Counted from the stretch's first letter, positions 1 to 8,679 are shown. The stretch: 64,000 nucleotides of DNA from Pseudomonas quebecensis (GCF_026410085.1 NZ_CP112866.1:1116001-1180000); one strand, 5' to 3'. Translations and numbers: made by a program. Notes: generated by a model from the sequence alone, not told the origin.

Positions 1-40
1 TGGCCGAAAGCGCTAGTCCGCGAGCGACTGCTATCGGCCA
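1..40. repeat. Inverted repeat with TGGCCGA/TCGGCCA arms
   Basis: Positions 1-7 (TGGCCGA) and 34-40 (TCGGCCA) are perfect complementary arms. The same short core, GCCGAAAGCG, recurs at about 2665-2674. It resembles degenerate intergenic repeats seen at gene ends in Pseudomonas. The rest of 41-375 holds no gene I can support; it should contain the promoter of the cassette starting at 376. Confidence 0.35.
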
Positions 41-375
41 TAAGCTGCCCTTTACAACTCGTCAAATCGACGTTGCTTTAGACCACTGAACAGGCTTTTG
101 TAACTTTTTCTCGCTTCACAATGGCGTACGCCGGCTTCATCCTAAGCCGGTATAGATGGACGCGAGTCCGCTGACGGAACTGGGGGCGACTGCGTGCGCA
201 AAACTCGACCGGGAAAAATACAGCCGGCGAAACTACCAACGCTGCGGATGCCAAAATGATGGCATTCGATAAGAACTTGACTAGAATAGAACCTTTACAA
301 AAAGAGGGAGCATTCATCACCTCATTACTGTGCCGCTCTCTGTGACCTTGACTCGACCGTAGGGAATTGAAGAAA

Positions 376-1575
376 ATGGATTTGTCCGAAATTAAAATTG
401 CTCATTACACTGGACAGCGTATTTGGATGGTTCGCGCTCAGGGCGGAAAGTACTTACGTCATTTCAGAACGGGTTCAGTTATTTCTATTGAGCATTTGGA
501 TAGATTCTATAATCACCTAGACCATGGAAGTCCAAAGATCCCCAGTAACGAGCAGATCAGGCGCTTAATACTTGAAAACGAAAGATACATTGACAAAACC
601 TCAAAAATACCGAAGTTTAACGCATCCGGCAGAAACTGCTTTCACCAGATAGATCACTTCCTCAACGATATTAAGAAAGGAGATTTAGTTGTCTCACTTG
701 ACACCACTCATATCATGATTGGTGTCTGCACATCATCAAAAGCCACACTTAGCAGTCGAGCTATTGCCTCTTCTGCCGATCCTGAGAAAATGACGACAGT
801 CAAATTGAAACACCGACTCAGGAAAGGTGTCGAATGGGGGCCTATAATAAAAAGAGAAACTGTAGGAGGATTGCTTAAGGGAACATTTCAATCGCGTCAT
901 ACCGTCACCAATCTAGACACACACTGGCGGGATATATTTGGACTGATCTATCCATTCTTCACCTATAACAATGAGCTCTATTTCTCCAATCGAATCGGCA
1001 CACGATCAGACATTAACGGGAAAATAATTAGCAAGTTGTTTGACAATCTCTCAAGCGTCCAGGTAATACTTGAAGAGCTTCTAGAAAGAAAGCTTAGTGA
1101 CGAATTTGTCAACAATCTTTTAAACGACGATATCGCTTGGGAAGAATTTGATTTAACCGCCAAGGCATATTTTGGATCGCCTGGAGGGATTTTTAACAAG
1201 GTTCCCCTTCCCCTATCTGTGAACCCTAAGTTCGTTTTACGAGCCTTTGCTCTGGCGTTTCTACTCACCTCGGGGCAGATAACCGCGGTAGCGGCGGCTG
1301 ACCAACTTAGTCCCGCTGACGACGCGTTCAATATTTACACTCCTGCAGAAATAGTTGACGAACGGCTCTTACAGAGGGATGGAGACGAAAACGTAGACCG
1401 GTTATTAGGAGAGCTCGCAAGAAAGAATGCTGATGCATTCGGAAAAATCAAAACTGGTCAGAAAACGGCTAAAGTCAAGGCTAAGCTTCGCCTTTCAGTA
1501 CCCAAGCATGACACGACGAACCTTGAAGACAAGGCGGGAATAAAAGTAACAAGAGTTGGCTCAAATGCGCAGTAA
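376..1575 (+). CDS. EVE-like domain protein, putative sensor of a two-gene defence-type cassette
   Basis: This is a 399-aa protein from ATG 376, preceded by AGGGA at 361; a TTG at 367 is possible but lies too close to that site. Residues about 15-200 follow the pattern of the EVE-like N-terminal domain of Mrr-type restriction proteins. They show a WMVRA strand near residue 17, then the segment KKGDLVV near 100-106, a following strand ending HIMIGV, a basic run ending in GVEW near 150-154, and a repeat-rich end ILYPFF-like near 190. That family binds modified bases or nucleic acid. The usual C-terminal nuclease is not seen. Instead there is a helical region with one hydrophobic stretch (about 286-308) and a lysine-rich tail. 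It overlaps the next gene by 11 bp and is AT-rich compared with the chromosome. The domain call is inference from the motif pattern. Confidence 0.6.
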   Translation: MDLSEIKIAHYTGQRIWMVRAQGGKYLRHFRTGSVISIEHLDRFYNHLDHGSPKIPSNEQIRRLILENERYIDKTSKIPKFNASGRNCFHQIDHFLNDIKKGDLVVSLDTTHIMIGVCTSSKATLSSRAIASSADPEKMTTVKLKHRLRKGVEWGPIIKRETVGGLLKGTFQSRHTVTNLDTHWRDIFGLIYPFFTYNNELYFSNRIGTRSDINGKIISKLFDNLSSVQVILEELLERKLSDEFVNNLLNDDIAWEEFDLTAKAYFGSPGGIFNKVPLPLSVNPKFVLRAFALAFLLTSGQITAVAAADQLSPADDAFNIYTPAEIVDERLLQRDGDENVDRLLGELARKNADAFGKIKTGQKTAKVKAKLRLSVPKHDTTNLEDKAGIKVTRVGSNAQ

Positions 1576-2140
1576 TATTGTTGACATAGCCGGCGGAACA
1601 TTCGTAGTAACAGGTATTTCCTACGCAACCGGAATTGCTTATTACAACTCCTTTTTCCGAAAAATAAACGGCAATCCAGATTTATTTTCCGTATCGCTTG
1701 AAAGAATATTGTTTGAGGGCGGGAGACAGCTTTTACATATTGCTTTTAAGCCGGCCTTAATTATAATCGCAATAACACTAGTATTAGCCATTATAAATTC
1801 CATACTCAAAAAACTTGGATCGGGCTTTTTAGAAGAGCTATTTGTAAATATAAAGAATTCAAGCATAGGAAAGTCCGTTCACACAATTAGCTGGGCGTAC
1901 TTATTTGTAATGATGTCCATCATCACCAGCTACTCTTTTACCTCGGGGAAAGAAGCTGGTGAAAAACATGCAGCTTCTACTACATGCACTCGAGCAAGCA
2001 TTGTTACAGAGAAAAAAACAATAGTCGGGTGTTTGATTTACAAGAGCGACTCTGAGGTCTGGGTGATTACTATCGACAAAGACCAAAAAGTTTTGCTAAA
2101 CATACCAAACGATAAATATTTATCAATATCAATTTATTGA
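1565..2140 (+). CDS. Small membrane protein, partner of the EVE-like protein
   Basis: This is a 191-aa protein if started at ATG 1565; TTG 1556 is in frame but less likely. Three hydrophobic segments can be seen: about residues 5-25 (rich in G, T and Y), 57-80 (a run of I, L, A and V) and 107-125 (AYLFVMM core). A soluble C-terminal tail of about 65 residues with two cysteines follows. The start lies inside the end of the upstream gene, so the two are translationally coupled and probably work together. I do not recognise a named family. Paired cytosolic sensor and membrane effector genes are a common layout of phage-defence modules, so a membrane-disrupting effector role is a reasonable inference, but no function is shown. 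Confidence 0.6.
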   Translation: MRSNIVDIAGGTFVVTGISYATGIAYYNSFFRKINGNPDLFSVSLERILFEGGRQLLHIAFKPALIIIAITLVLAIINSILKKLGSGFLEELFVNIKNSSIGKSVHTISWAYLFVMMSIITSYSFTSGKEAGEKHAASTTCTRASIVTEKKTIVGCLIYKSDSEVWVITIDKDQKVLLNIPNDKYLSISIY

Positions 2141-2251
2141 TACCATCACGATTAGCTTAGTGGCCAAGGAAAAATTGCGCGCAGCATCCTGAGCGGGCTC
2201 TTATACAGGGGTATGCAGTCTGCGTACTCCGTTTTTAGGAGTGATAGATGA

Positions 2252-2537
2252 AGTACAGATATCGACTATCAGCAACTGCACAAGGGAAACCTGCGACCTT
2301 CTGACGATGGAGATGTCGTCGGTGTCGAATTTGAAAGCGAGTCGGGATTCGCTCTCATACCCAACGTTGGGGACGTGGTGCACGTCCCAGCGATGGAGGG
2401 GCACGTTAGCGTGAAAGGTCTGGTGAAAACGCGCCTTTGTTAGCTACACCCGCGTCGGCGCAGAACTCTTCTGTAGCATCAACATCGTGGTTGAAGAACG
2501 CGATGACATTGACTGGGGCGCTCTGACCAAAGAGTAA
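2252..2537 (+). pseudogene. Frameshifted remnant of a small conserved protein
   Basis: One frame (2252-2443) reads a protein-like segment including DGDVVGVEFESESGFALIPN and continuing with an acidic/hydrophobic strand pattern, then hits TAG at 2441. The reading continues sensibly in another frame from about 2436, with RVGAELFCSINIVVEERDD, to TAA at 2535. One extra base near 2435 explains the break. No in-frame start codon is visible: the ATG at 2248 is in a different frame. It looks like a relic of a gene of about 95 codons. The opposite-strand reading frames here look random. Confidence 0.45.
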
Positions 2538-2653
2538 ATCTAGGTAGTCCCGCGAGCGGGTCGGCTTTGTTGCAAGAAAAGGATGTTTAGGGGCGCGCCC
2601 TTCGTCCGCGAAACCTGTGACTGAAACTCCCGGTTTCGTAGGGGCGACGGAGT

Positions 2654-2677
2654 GACCGCTTCTAGCCGAAAGCGGTC
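2654..2677. repeat. Inverted repeat GACCGCTT/AAGCGGTC
   Basis: Two perfect 8-bp arms (2654-2661 and 2670-2677) flank an 8-base loop. It shares the GCCGAAAGCG core with the repeat at position 1, so related repeats sit on both sides of the two-gene cassette and the gene relic. It may mark an old insertion or recombination boundary. The remainder of 2538-2780 shows no gene; a second hairpin with arms GCGGAAGC and GCTTCCGC lies at about 2752-2774 and could end transcription of the leftward operon. Confidence 0.4.
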
Positions 2678-2780
2678 CTAAGTCCACATCCGCCAAAGAT
2701 CAGAAGCCGAAAAATCTGGAGGCTTTTTCGTAATGGGAGGACCTATCGAAGCGGAAGCTTCTTAGGCTTCCGCCTCTTTA

Positions 2781-2990
2781 TCAGTCGCCCTTTCTTTTGA
2801 GTTGAAGGTCAATGAAATCAAGCTCTGCCTTGATTGCATCAATCGTGAGCGTCTCAACCTTGGTATTTTTGTTTGCTCTTGCGTTGAGCTTTTTCACGCC
2901 AGCTAGGACGACAATTATCCCGTTTAAATGGAGCTTTCGGGCCTTCAGGTAATCAGGCATCTGTGCGCTGTTCTGTGGTGGTTTGTTCAT
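2781..2990 (-). CDS. Small hypothetical protein of the island
   Basis: This is a 69-aa, lysine-rich protein (start MNKPPQNSAQ). Its C-terminal half looks like an amphipathic helix with charged residues spaced by leucine and isoleucine. It is the last gene of the leftward island operon, 63 bp after the coiled-coil gene, with no strong ribosome site. I do not recognise a family. It could be a chance ORF, but its position and its hairpin-like end at about 2752-2774 favour a real gene. Confidence 0.45.
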   Translation of the reverse strand: MNKPPQNSAQMPDYLKARKLHLNGIIVVLAGVKKLNARANKNTKVETLTIDAIKAELDFIDLQLKRKGD

Positions 2991-3053
2991 GATTGGACCG
3001 ATGGTAGGCCCGAAGCAACCAGCCCTCGCCGGTTGCTTCGGGGTAGGTTTGGA

Positions 3054-3896
3054 TTAGGCGGCCAGCAGGTCAAGCAGGCTGTGTTGGTGTGAGCGATCCA
3101 CGAGTTCGCGCCAGGTCCAGCTTCCAAAGTGCTCGCCCTGTTCAGGGATATCCAGCTTCATCAGTCCCACCGGGTCACGACTAATCAGGTTGCGTGCTGC
3201 CCAAAGCTTGCCGCCTGTCTCCAGCAGTGTTTTCGCGGCCTTATTCCATTGTTCTTCTAACACTGTGTTCGCCAGATGAGCCGCTTGGTTTTCGATCTTG
3301 GCGCGCTCTTTTTGTGCTTCTGTGATATGCAGGTCAATCGTCACGAGCTCCTGCTCCAGCGCGGTGATGAGCAGTTGTTGGCGGCGGTGATGCTCAGCAG
3401 CACCCGTGAGGTTCTTTGCTGCCTTTTGAGCTTCTGCGTTAGCAGCTTTCTCGCCTTCGACATCGCCCCAGGCGACGGCCTGTGCATAGGCAGTGGCTGC
3501 GTCAGTTTCAGCTTGTCGGGCCTTTGCCATGTCTTCCTGATCGCTCTGGCGGACCTGCTGCAACCGGATCTCGATGCTGCTGCGCTTTTCGTTGAGTTCC
3601 ATTTCGTCGGCTTTCCAGTTCGCCATATCGCTGAGATAGCCCGCAGCCAAGCTCTCACGGTTTGCCAATGTATCAAGGCGGTCTATCTTCTGGTTCAGTG
3701 CGCTGATCTCTAGATTTCGCGAGTCGATGCGTCTTTTGTGATCGTTGATTTCATCCTGCACGGCCCGTTGACGGCCCTGTTGGATAACCTCTGGGCTTTC
3801 TAGTGCCGCTTCAAAGGGTGCCAGGTCGAGCCGAATGCTCTCCATTTCGTGTGTCAGTGTGTCGCGGCGGTCTTTCAGTTCTTGGATAGTGGTCAT
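3054..3896 (-). CDS. Coiled-coil hypothetical protein of the island
   Basis: This is a 280-aa protein. Residues about 1-210 are almost wholly charged and helical (E, K, R, Q and A rich, heptad-like), so a long coiled coil is likely. The last 60 residues form a small aromatic-containing segment (FGSWTWRELVD). No enzyme motif, signal peptide or membrane segment can be seen. It lies 98 bp downstream of the primase-helicase gene, as part of the same leftward run. A structural or replication-accessory role is a guess from position only. Confidence 0.7.
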   Translation of the reverse strand: MTTIQELKDRRDTLTHEMESIRLDLAPFEAALESPEVIQQGRQRAVQDEINDHKRRIDSRNLEISALNQKIDRLDTLANRESLAAGYLSDMANWKADEMELNEKRSSIEIRLQQVRQSDQEDMAKARQAETDAATAYAQAVAWGDVEGEKAANAEAQKAAKNLTGAAEHHRRQQLLITALEQELVTIDLHITEAQKERAKIENQAAHLANTVLEEQWNKAAKTLLETGGKLWAARNLISRDPVGLMKLDIPEQGEHFGSWTWRELVDRSHQHSLLDLLAA

Positions 3897-3994
3897 CTGT
3901 ATTATCTCTGGGCACTACGTTTGATAGGCATGGTCGTTGAACGGCTGGCGAGGCCGGGAATGAGCCGGCGCTACCTCGATCTGTAGGCTTACAG

Positions 3995-6883
3995 CTAGGC
4001 GGCTTTTGCCTCGCGTTCGTCCTTTCCTGGAACTGTCTTCACCACATAGCAGCGCTGAGGTCCTAACCCAGGTAGACGAATCAAGCTGTACGCCTTGCCA
4101 TCGCTTCCCGGTTCGAGCATGCCCCGTTGCAGCAGCTCCTTATTTACTGCACTGATGTTCATGCCTCTGAAGATTTCGGCACGCCAGGCTTCAGGCAAAA
4201 CGTAGTAGGTGTTGGTGGTGTGCAGGGCGTCGCCCATGCCGTGTTCCAGGGTCTTGCGAAAGCCCAACCGATCAATCGTGCGCGGCCCGTGCTCATCGAT
4301 CTTTGCGGCGGTAGACTCCCAGCGAGTAAAGCGGCTTTCGCCAAAGCGCTCTATGACCTGACGCAATCGCGCCGAGATCGCATCGCCCTCGAAGTTCCCG
4401 GCGCCGCCGCGTTCGGTCAGCCATGCATGCAGACACACGCGGGCAGCGGTCGTAGCTGTGCCATCCGGCCAACCAGTCACATCGAAAGCGGTAGCCAGCT
4501 CTCCGGCCGCTGCCGCGAGGCCAAAGCGAAGTGCTGCACGCTGTGCCTGACCACTGGCCGAGGCGGGCAGGTTTTGGGTGATGAACTGCTCCACCGTGCG
4601 GCGCACGATCACCGACCACCTGAGCATTTCTCCTGGCGCGCACAGTGCGTGCAGGAAGGCGGTGAGGGGTGTGCCGTAGTATTTTGCTACACGGGCCTTG
4701 AGCGCATCGGAGAGGGCAGCAGCATCCTCAAAACCGTTCAGCACATCGAACATGCCGAGACCTTTGCTCGCATCCGCAGGCACGGCGAGCATGCGCACCT
4801 CCATACCGGCTTTCAGCTCCTTGTTGGCATCCGCCATGTGCTGCGCCAACGTTTTCTCGCCGGTCGAGAGAAACAGCAAGCGCCACTCCTGCACCTGTCG
4901 GCCCGCTTGTCCTCGATCATTCGCCCGGGCCTTACCAGTGCCGTTGCCGAGCATGTAGACCGTCTCGCCAATAATGCGCGGGTCGCACATGCCGATTTCA
5001 TCCAGCACCAGAAGACCGTCTGAGTGGGCGGCGGCGATAGACTCCAGGGCGTTATCCGTGGAACGCCACGAACGCACCAGACGCGGCCCGCCATAGACCG
5101 AGGCAGCGACCTGCAAGTGGGTGGTCTTGCCGCCGGAGCTGTCGCCGTAGAGGTGGAAACCGCCCGACTCATGACCAAGCAGGTTCAGCAGAGGTCCCGC
5201 AAAGGCCACAGAGACGACAAACGCCAATCGGTGATTACCAACGCACAGCGCGCCGATTTGCTGCTGCCATTGCTCCAGAGAACCCGCTTCGCTGATTGGT
5301 GGAAGCTGCGCACCGGCTTCATAAAAATGCAGGTGTTCGGCGTGTGAGCCGATTTGCTGTTCGGGCAATAGGAATGCGTTGTCGTGCCAACCCAAGCGTG
5401 TGACCAAACGTGCGCGCTGGGCGCTGTCGAAGCCGCCGAGGTAGCTTTGTAGGTCGTTGCGGGCATTGCGTCCTGATCGGCTCCCGGCAAGGCGCAGGCC
5501 CATGTCTACCAGCGGACCAAGCACGTCTTTGCCGAAGTCGCCGGTCATGGTTCGGGCCGGAATGTTCCAGCGCTTTCTGGCGCCGTCTGGGTCGTCAAAC
5601 TCGACCAGCAAGCCCCAGTTGTGACCCTTGTCGTCGCGAGTGCGAGCGATGATTTCGAGAGGTGAACACACGGGGCGCGCCTCGCCATCATCACCAGAGT
5701 AAAACACCCCTTCAGGTGTTAGGCGAAAGCCGCCCGGCAATGAGTCATTTTTCGATTTCGCAGGGCGTTTGGAAGGTGGCTTCCCCTTCGTTTGTTGAGG
5801 CTCAGTGGGCTCAACGACAGTGCCGAAAAACTCGCCGTTGCGTACCAACTCGGCGACGTGGCCTGCGGTCCAGCCTTTGGCTAACGCATCTGCTGCGTCG
5901 TCGCTATCCGCCCATTTTCCACCCTTAACGATCGTCGGTTTCCCGCCTTTGCTGCTTGGCTTGAGCTTGAACACGTCGAGCGAGATTCCTTGCACTGATG
6001 CAGCGCCCAGTTCTATCAGCTTGAGCTCAATGGCCTCCATGCAGGTCTTGCCGCTGGCATCGTTATCTGGCCACAGCACCACCGTGCGACCTTTGAGTGG
6101 CGTCAGGTCAGCCTTTTGCCAAGAGTTGGAGCCGTTCGGCCAGCAGGTGGCGACGTAGTCGGGCATCAGTTCAGCAGCGGCATCAGCGGCCTTTTCACCC
6201 TCACATAGCACCACAGGCGCATCTGCACGCTGTACCAGCTCATCCAGACGCAGCAAGGGCCTTGGCTGAGGCAAGCCTTGCCAACGCCATTGTGTGGTTT
6301 GTCCATCGGAGCGTTTGCACCAGGTCAACGGCGCAAAGACCTTTCGCGGTTTGCCATCTTCATCTGGGCCCAGGTCGAAGCGATACAACGCCATGACCGG
6401 CTGGCCCTGAGCATCGCGATAGATCCACACCTTGGACGGGGTGCCGTGTTGTCGGTGCTTGGCAGGGCACTTGTTCATGGCCTCGGCCGGGATCGGCTGA
6501 ATCGCGACCCACTCAGGCACTGCGCTTTTCGTCGGTGCGCTTTTGGTGGTTGCAGATCCTGCGGAAACACTGAGCAGATCCGCCAGCTTTTTGCAGGCCT
6601 CAACGTCGGTGCCGCCATCGATGTAACGCACCAGGTCGATCAGGTCCCCGCCCTTATCTCCAGTGGCAAAATCCGCCCAGGTGCCTTTGCTCAAGTTGAC
6701 CTTGAGTGAGCCTGCGCGTTTGTCCGTGCGCGTCGGGTTCGGTGCTGTGTATTCATTACCGCCGTCGACACGTTTGCCGTTTGGCAGCCAGTGAGTAAGG
6801 ACGCGGTCGATATTCTTCAAAGCGGCACTTTTTACGTCGGCAAAGCTGGGACGTTTTGAGTTGTTGCCAGTGCGCTGAGTCAT
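3995..6883 (-). CDS. Primase/DUF927 helicase-like replication protein of the island
   Basis: This is a 962-aa multidomain protein. The N-terminal part (about 1-110) resembles a DNA-primase-associated domain (GTWADFATGDKGGDLIDLV). A Toprim-like segment follows (about 225-285) with the motifs VVLCEGEKAADAA and VVLWPDNDASG. From about 390 a DUF927-type helicase region starts, with Walker A GDSSGGKTT near 585 and Walker B GLLVLDEIG near 625. Proteins of this build start replication of phage-like integrative elements and satellites. Its ATG overlaps the stop of the DUF3077-like gene by 4 bp, so both are translated from one message. It is the largest and best-supported island gene apart from the integrase. 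Confidence 0.9.
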   Translation of the reverse strand: MTQRTGNNSKRPSFADVKSAALKNIDRVLTHWLPNGKRVDGGNEYTAPNPTRTDKRAGSLKVNLSKGTWADFATGDKGGDLIDLVRYIDGGTDVEACKKLADLLSVSAGSATTKSAPTKSAVPEWVAIQPIPAEAMNKCPAKHRQHGTPSKVWIYRDAQGQPVMALYRFDLGPDEDGKPRKVFAPLTWCKRSDGQTTQWRWQGLPQPRPLLRLDELVQRADAPVVLCEGEKAADAAAELMPDYVATCWPNGSNSWQKADLTPLKGRTVVLWPDNDASGKTCMEAIELKLIELGAASVQGISLDVFKLKPSSKGGKPTIVKGGKWADSDDAADALAKGWTAGHVAELVRNGEFFGTVVEPTEPQQTKGKPPSKRPAKSKNDSLPGGFRLTPEGVFYSGDDGEARPVCSPLEIIARTRDDKGHNWGLLVEFDDPDGARKRWNIPARTMTGDFGKDVLGPLVDMGLRLAGSRSGRNARNDLQSYLGGFDSAQRARLVTRLGWHDNAFLLPEQQIGSHAEHLHFYEAGAQLPPISEAGSLEQWQQQIGALCVGNHRLAFVVSVAFAGPLLNLLGHESGGFHLYGDSSGGKTTHLQVAASVYGGPRLVRSWRSTDNALESIAAAHSDGLLVLDEIGMCDPRIIGETVYMLGNGTGKARANDRGQAGRQVQEWRLLFLSTGEKTLAQHMADANKELKAGMEVRMLAVPADASKGLGMFDVLNGFEDAAALSDALKARVAKYYGTPLTAFLHALCAPGEMLRWSVIVRRTVEQFITQNLPASASGQAQRAALRFGLAAAAGELATAFDVTGWPDGTATTAARVCLHAWLTERGGAGNFEGDAISARLRQVIERFGESRFTRWESTAAKIDEHGPRTIDRLGFRKTLEHGMGDALHTTNTYYVLPEAWRAEIFRGMNISAVNKELLQRGMLEPGSDGKAYSLIRLPGLGPQRCYVVKTVPGKDEREAKAA

Positions 6884-7152
6884 GGTGTGGTCCTCGACTC
6901 AAGCAACGCCTCGTTCACGTCGTCGATCAGTGCCTTTGCCATTTCGCCGAGGTAGAAGGCAGGCCAACTAAAACGCTCGCCCGCATCACTGATGGCTGCA
7001 TCGAGGATCAGTTGATTGGCGTGGTGCAGAATCTGGGAGACGGCTTCAAGTGCATCCTCCAGCGGGATACCGGCATTCACCCGAAACAGGTTTTGGCCGT
7101 TACCGTTGGCAGGGGAAAACTCGGAGCGTCCACGCGTGCTGGAGTGGGTCAC
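6880..7152 (-). CDS. DUF3077-like small protein
   Basis: This is a 90-aa protein with the pattern LFRVNAGIPLEDALEAVSQI followed by a second helix ending ALIDDVNEALL, typical of the DUF3077 family, which is common in Pseudomonas and its prophages and islands. Function is unknown. It is linked by ATGA-type overlaps to the genes on both sides (4 bp each), so it belongs to the tightly packed island operon. Confidence 0.75.
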   Translation of the reverse strand: MTHSSTRGRSEFSPANGNGQNLFRVNAGIPLEDALEAVSQILHHANQLILDAAISDAGERFSWPAFYLGEMAKALIDDVNEALLESRTTP

Positions 7153-7433
7153 AGCGCACCGCCTTTCTGGCCCATCGGCACAGAGGAGGCATCACCGTAC
7201 ATGGCGAGTGTTTTGATCAAACCCAAGGTGCCGCGCACGTCCCAAATAACAGACGACAGCACGCGGTTGGAAAGCAGGGGTTTATCGCCGTCTAAGTGAT
7301 CTTCCAACAGCATGAGAACTGAATCGGCACGGTCGAGCGCACAGGTGATGGCGTCGATAGGCAGACCGGCTTCGGCGTCCTGGCTGACGCAGAGCAAATC
7401 CTCGGGCAGTGCAAAGCCTGGGAGCATGCTCAT
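7149..7433 (-). CDS. Hypothetical island protein
   Basis: This is a 94-aa, mostly helical, acidic protein with several leucine-rich stretches (SVLMLLEDHLDG, WDVRGTLGLIKTL). I recognise no catalytic or membrane motif. It overlaps the preceding and following genes by 4 bp each. The sequence resembles small helical proteins co-carried with DUF3077 genes in Pseudomonas islands; its job is unknown. Confidence 0.7.
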   Translation of the reverse strand: MSMLPGFALPEDLLCVSQDAEAGLPIDAITCALDRADSVLMLLEDHLDGDKPLLSNRVLSSVIWDVRGTLGLIKTLAMYGDASSVPMGQKGGAL

Positions 7434-7822
7434 TGGGCACCCCCAAAGACTCTCAGATTTTCATGTTTGATTGTTTGGGCGTTTGAGTCCGCCCATTCGG
7501 CGTATTGATAATCTTGCTTGTTGAGGGAGTTGAGCGGCACTTGAATTTTATAGGCGCCACAGCAACGAAGGACTTCAAGGTCAACTACTCGTGTCGTGTT
7601 CGACATTCTGCGTTGATCAAGAATTACCCCCATATGGTCTATCAAATTTATGGTGATATGCTTAGAAGGTTGCATTGCGGTCTGCTCAGATTTGCTGTGT
7701 GACAGTCGAGTCAGTGGTACGAACACTGACTCGACACCCTTTTCTTCGAGGGACAGGTATAGAGCTAAGCTGCGCGATAGAATTCTTTGCAGATTTGCCC
7801 CCTCGAATAACGACGCGCTCAC
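7430..7822 (-). CDS. Hypothetical island protein
   Basis: This is a 130-aa protein if the GTG at 7822 is used. That GTG overlaps the stop of the HTH gene in a GTGA arrangement, which supports it. An ATG at 7675 would give an 81-aa form (from MQPSKHITIN). The C-terminal half contains two cysteines (RCCG) in a beta-like region. No family is recognised. Local base composition is more AT-rich than the helicase gene. Confidence 0.6.
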   Translation of the reverse strand: MSASLFEGANLQRILSRSLALYLSLEEKGVESVFVPLTRLSHSKSEQTAMQPSKHITINLIDHMGVILDQRRMSNTTRVVDLEVLRCCGAYKIQVPLNSLNKQDYQYAEWADSNAQTIKHENLRVFGGAQ

Positions 7823-8019
7823 CTTGATCCTTCCTTTGCTGCGCGTTCAATCCACGCCTTGAGCTCGGTCATCAGAATCAGACGCCGCCGTCCGAGTTTG
7901 AAAGCTTTAAGGTCGCCCGCAGCGATGAGCTCATAAACGCCTGATCTTGAATAGCCAACCACGCGGGCTGCGTCTTCAACGCTAACTGCAAGGGGGGAAA
8001 TGTGTTCGGGATTGTTCAT
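7819..8019 (-). CDS. AlpA/excisionase-like helix-turn-helix protein
   Basis: This is a 66-aa protein from ATG 8019 (MNNPEHISPL); upstream in-frame codons to 8106 lack a better ribosome site, while AAGGACAGG lies just upstream of 8019. It has a MerR/AlpA-type winged helix: SVEDAARVVGYSRSGVYELI followed by a strand pair GDLKAFKLGRRRLI. Such proteins set the direction of integrase action or activate the element's operon. It is the first gene of the leftward operon and is divergent from the gene at 8140, so the 120-bp gap probably holds its own operator. Confidence 0.8.
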   Translation of the reverse strand: MNNPEHISPLAVSVEDAARVVGYSRSGVYELIAAGDLKAFKLGRRRLILMTELKAWIERAAKEGSR

Positions 8020-8139
8020 TAGCTTGCCTGTCCTTGATCGGTGGAGCGGACTGTACGATACTGGTCCGGACGTAAACATCCTATTTGTAAGTAACACGAT
8101 CTGCAAGCAAAAATATTGTGGACATTCAGAGGAGGGAAA

Positions 8140-8679
8140 ATGGCTAATCGTTCAAAGAAGGCGGTTTTATCAGCTAGGGTCGACCCCTACCTCAAAGCCG
8201 CGCTGGAGTTGCTGGCGGTCTCGCGAAACGAGAAAATCGTAAAGATCCTAGAGTCATGCCTTGAGAATGGGATGAATGACAGAATCATTGCGAATCCGTT
8301 TAAAACTCCGCAAAAAAAATTGGAGAAAGTCAGTTTCATGGTCGCATTCGCGGCGATCTGGTCGGAGAATGAAACGCTTTACAAATTACGCGCTGGAACT
8401 CTAGGGCCTGATTTTGCTGGCGAGGAGTTGTCGATGGTCGCTATGTTTATCAACGGCGATAAGTATTTCGACGGGGAATTCGATGTTTTTGGGGATCTAA
8501 ACGGTTCGAAAGATACGTTTGGCTTTGAACCGCGAATGCAACCTCGCGTGAACCTTGCGTTGGTGGAGAGGGAATGGCCAATTGTTGAGGAATACGTGAG
8601 GTTCCTCTCGAACAACAAGCCACTTCAGCCGGGCTATGCCGATTACAAAAGTATGCGAGCTCACTCTCTGGCTAAATGA
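8140..8679 (+). CDS. RHH-like N-terminal domain protein of the island
   Basis: This is a 179-aa protein from ATG 8140, with a strong GGAGGG at 8131-8136. Residues about 5-45 (KKAVLSARVDPYLKAALELL then a second helix) fit a ribbon-helix-helix fold like CopG/Arc. The remaining 130 residues are acidic and aromatic and unlike known repressors. It is divergent from the HTH gene and convergent with the integrase, overlapping its end by 8 bp. A regulator of the divergent promoter is plausible, but the long C-terminal part is unexplained. Confidence 0.7.
   Translation: MANRSKKAVLSARVDPYLKAALELLAVSRNEKIVKILESCLENGMNDRIIANPFKTPQKKLEKVSFMVAFAAIWSENETLYKLRAGTLGPDFAGEELSMVAMFINGDKYFDGEFDVFGDLNGSKDTFGFEPRMQPRVNLALVEREWPIVEEYVRFLSNNKPLQPGYADYKSMRAHSLAK

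Noticed and set aside
78..320. An 80-codon minus-strand frame at the window start
   Set aside because: No ribosome site and mixed hydrophobic/basic composition without a known pattern; upstream of the cassette where a promoter is expected.
2406..2696. A 96-codon minus-strand frame
   Set aside because: Lies over the gene relic and the inverted repeat; the relic on the plus strand explains the sequence better.
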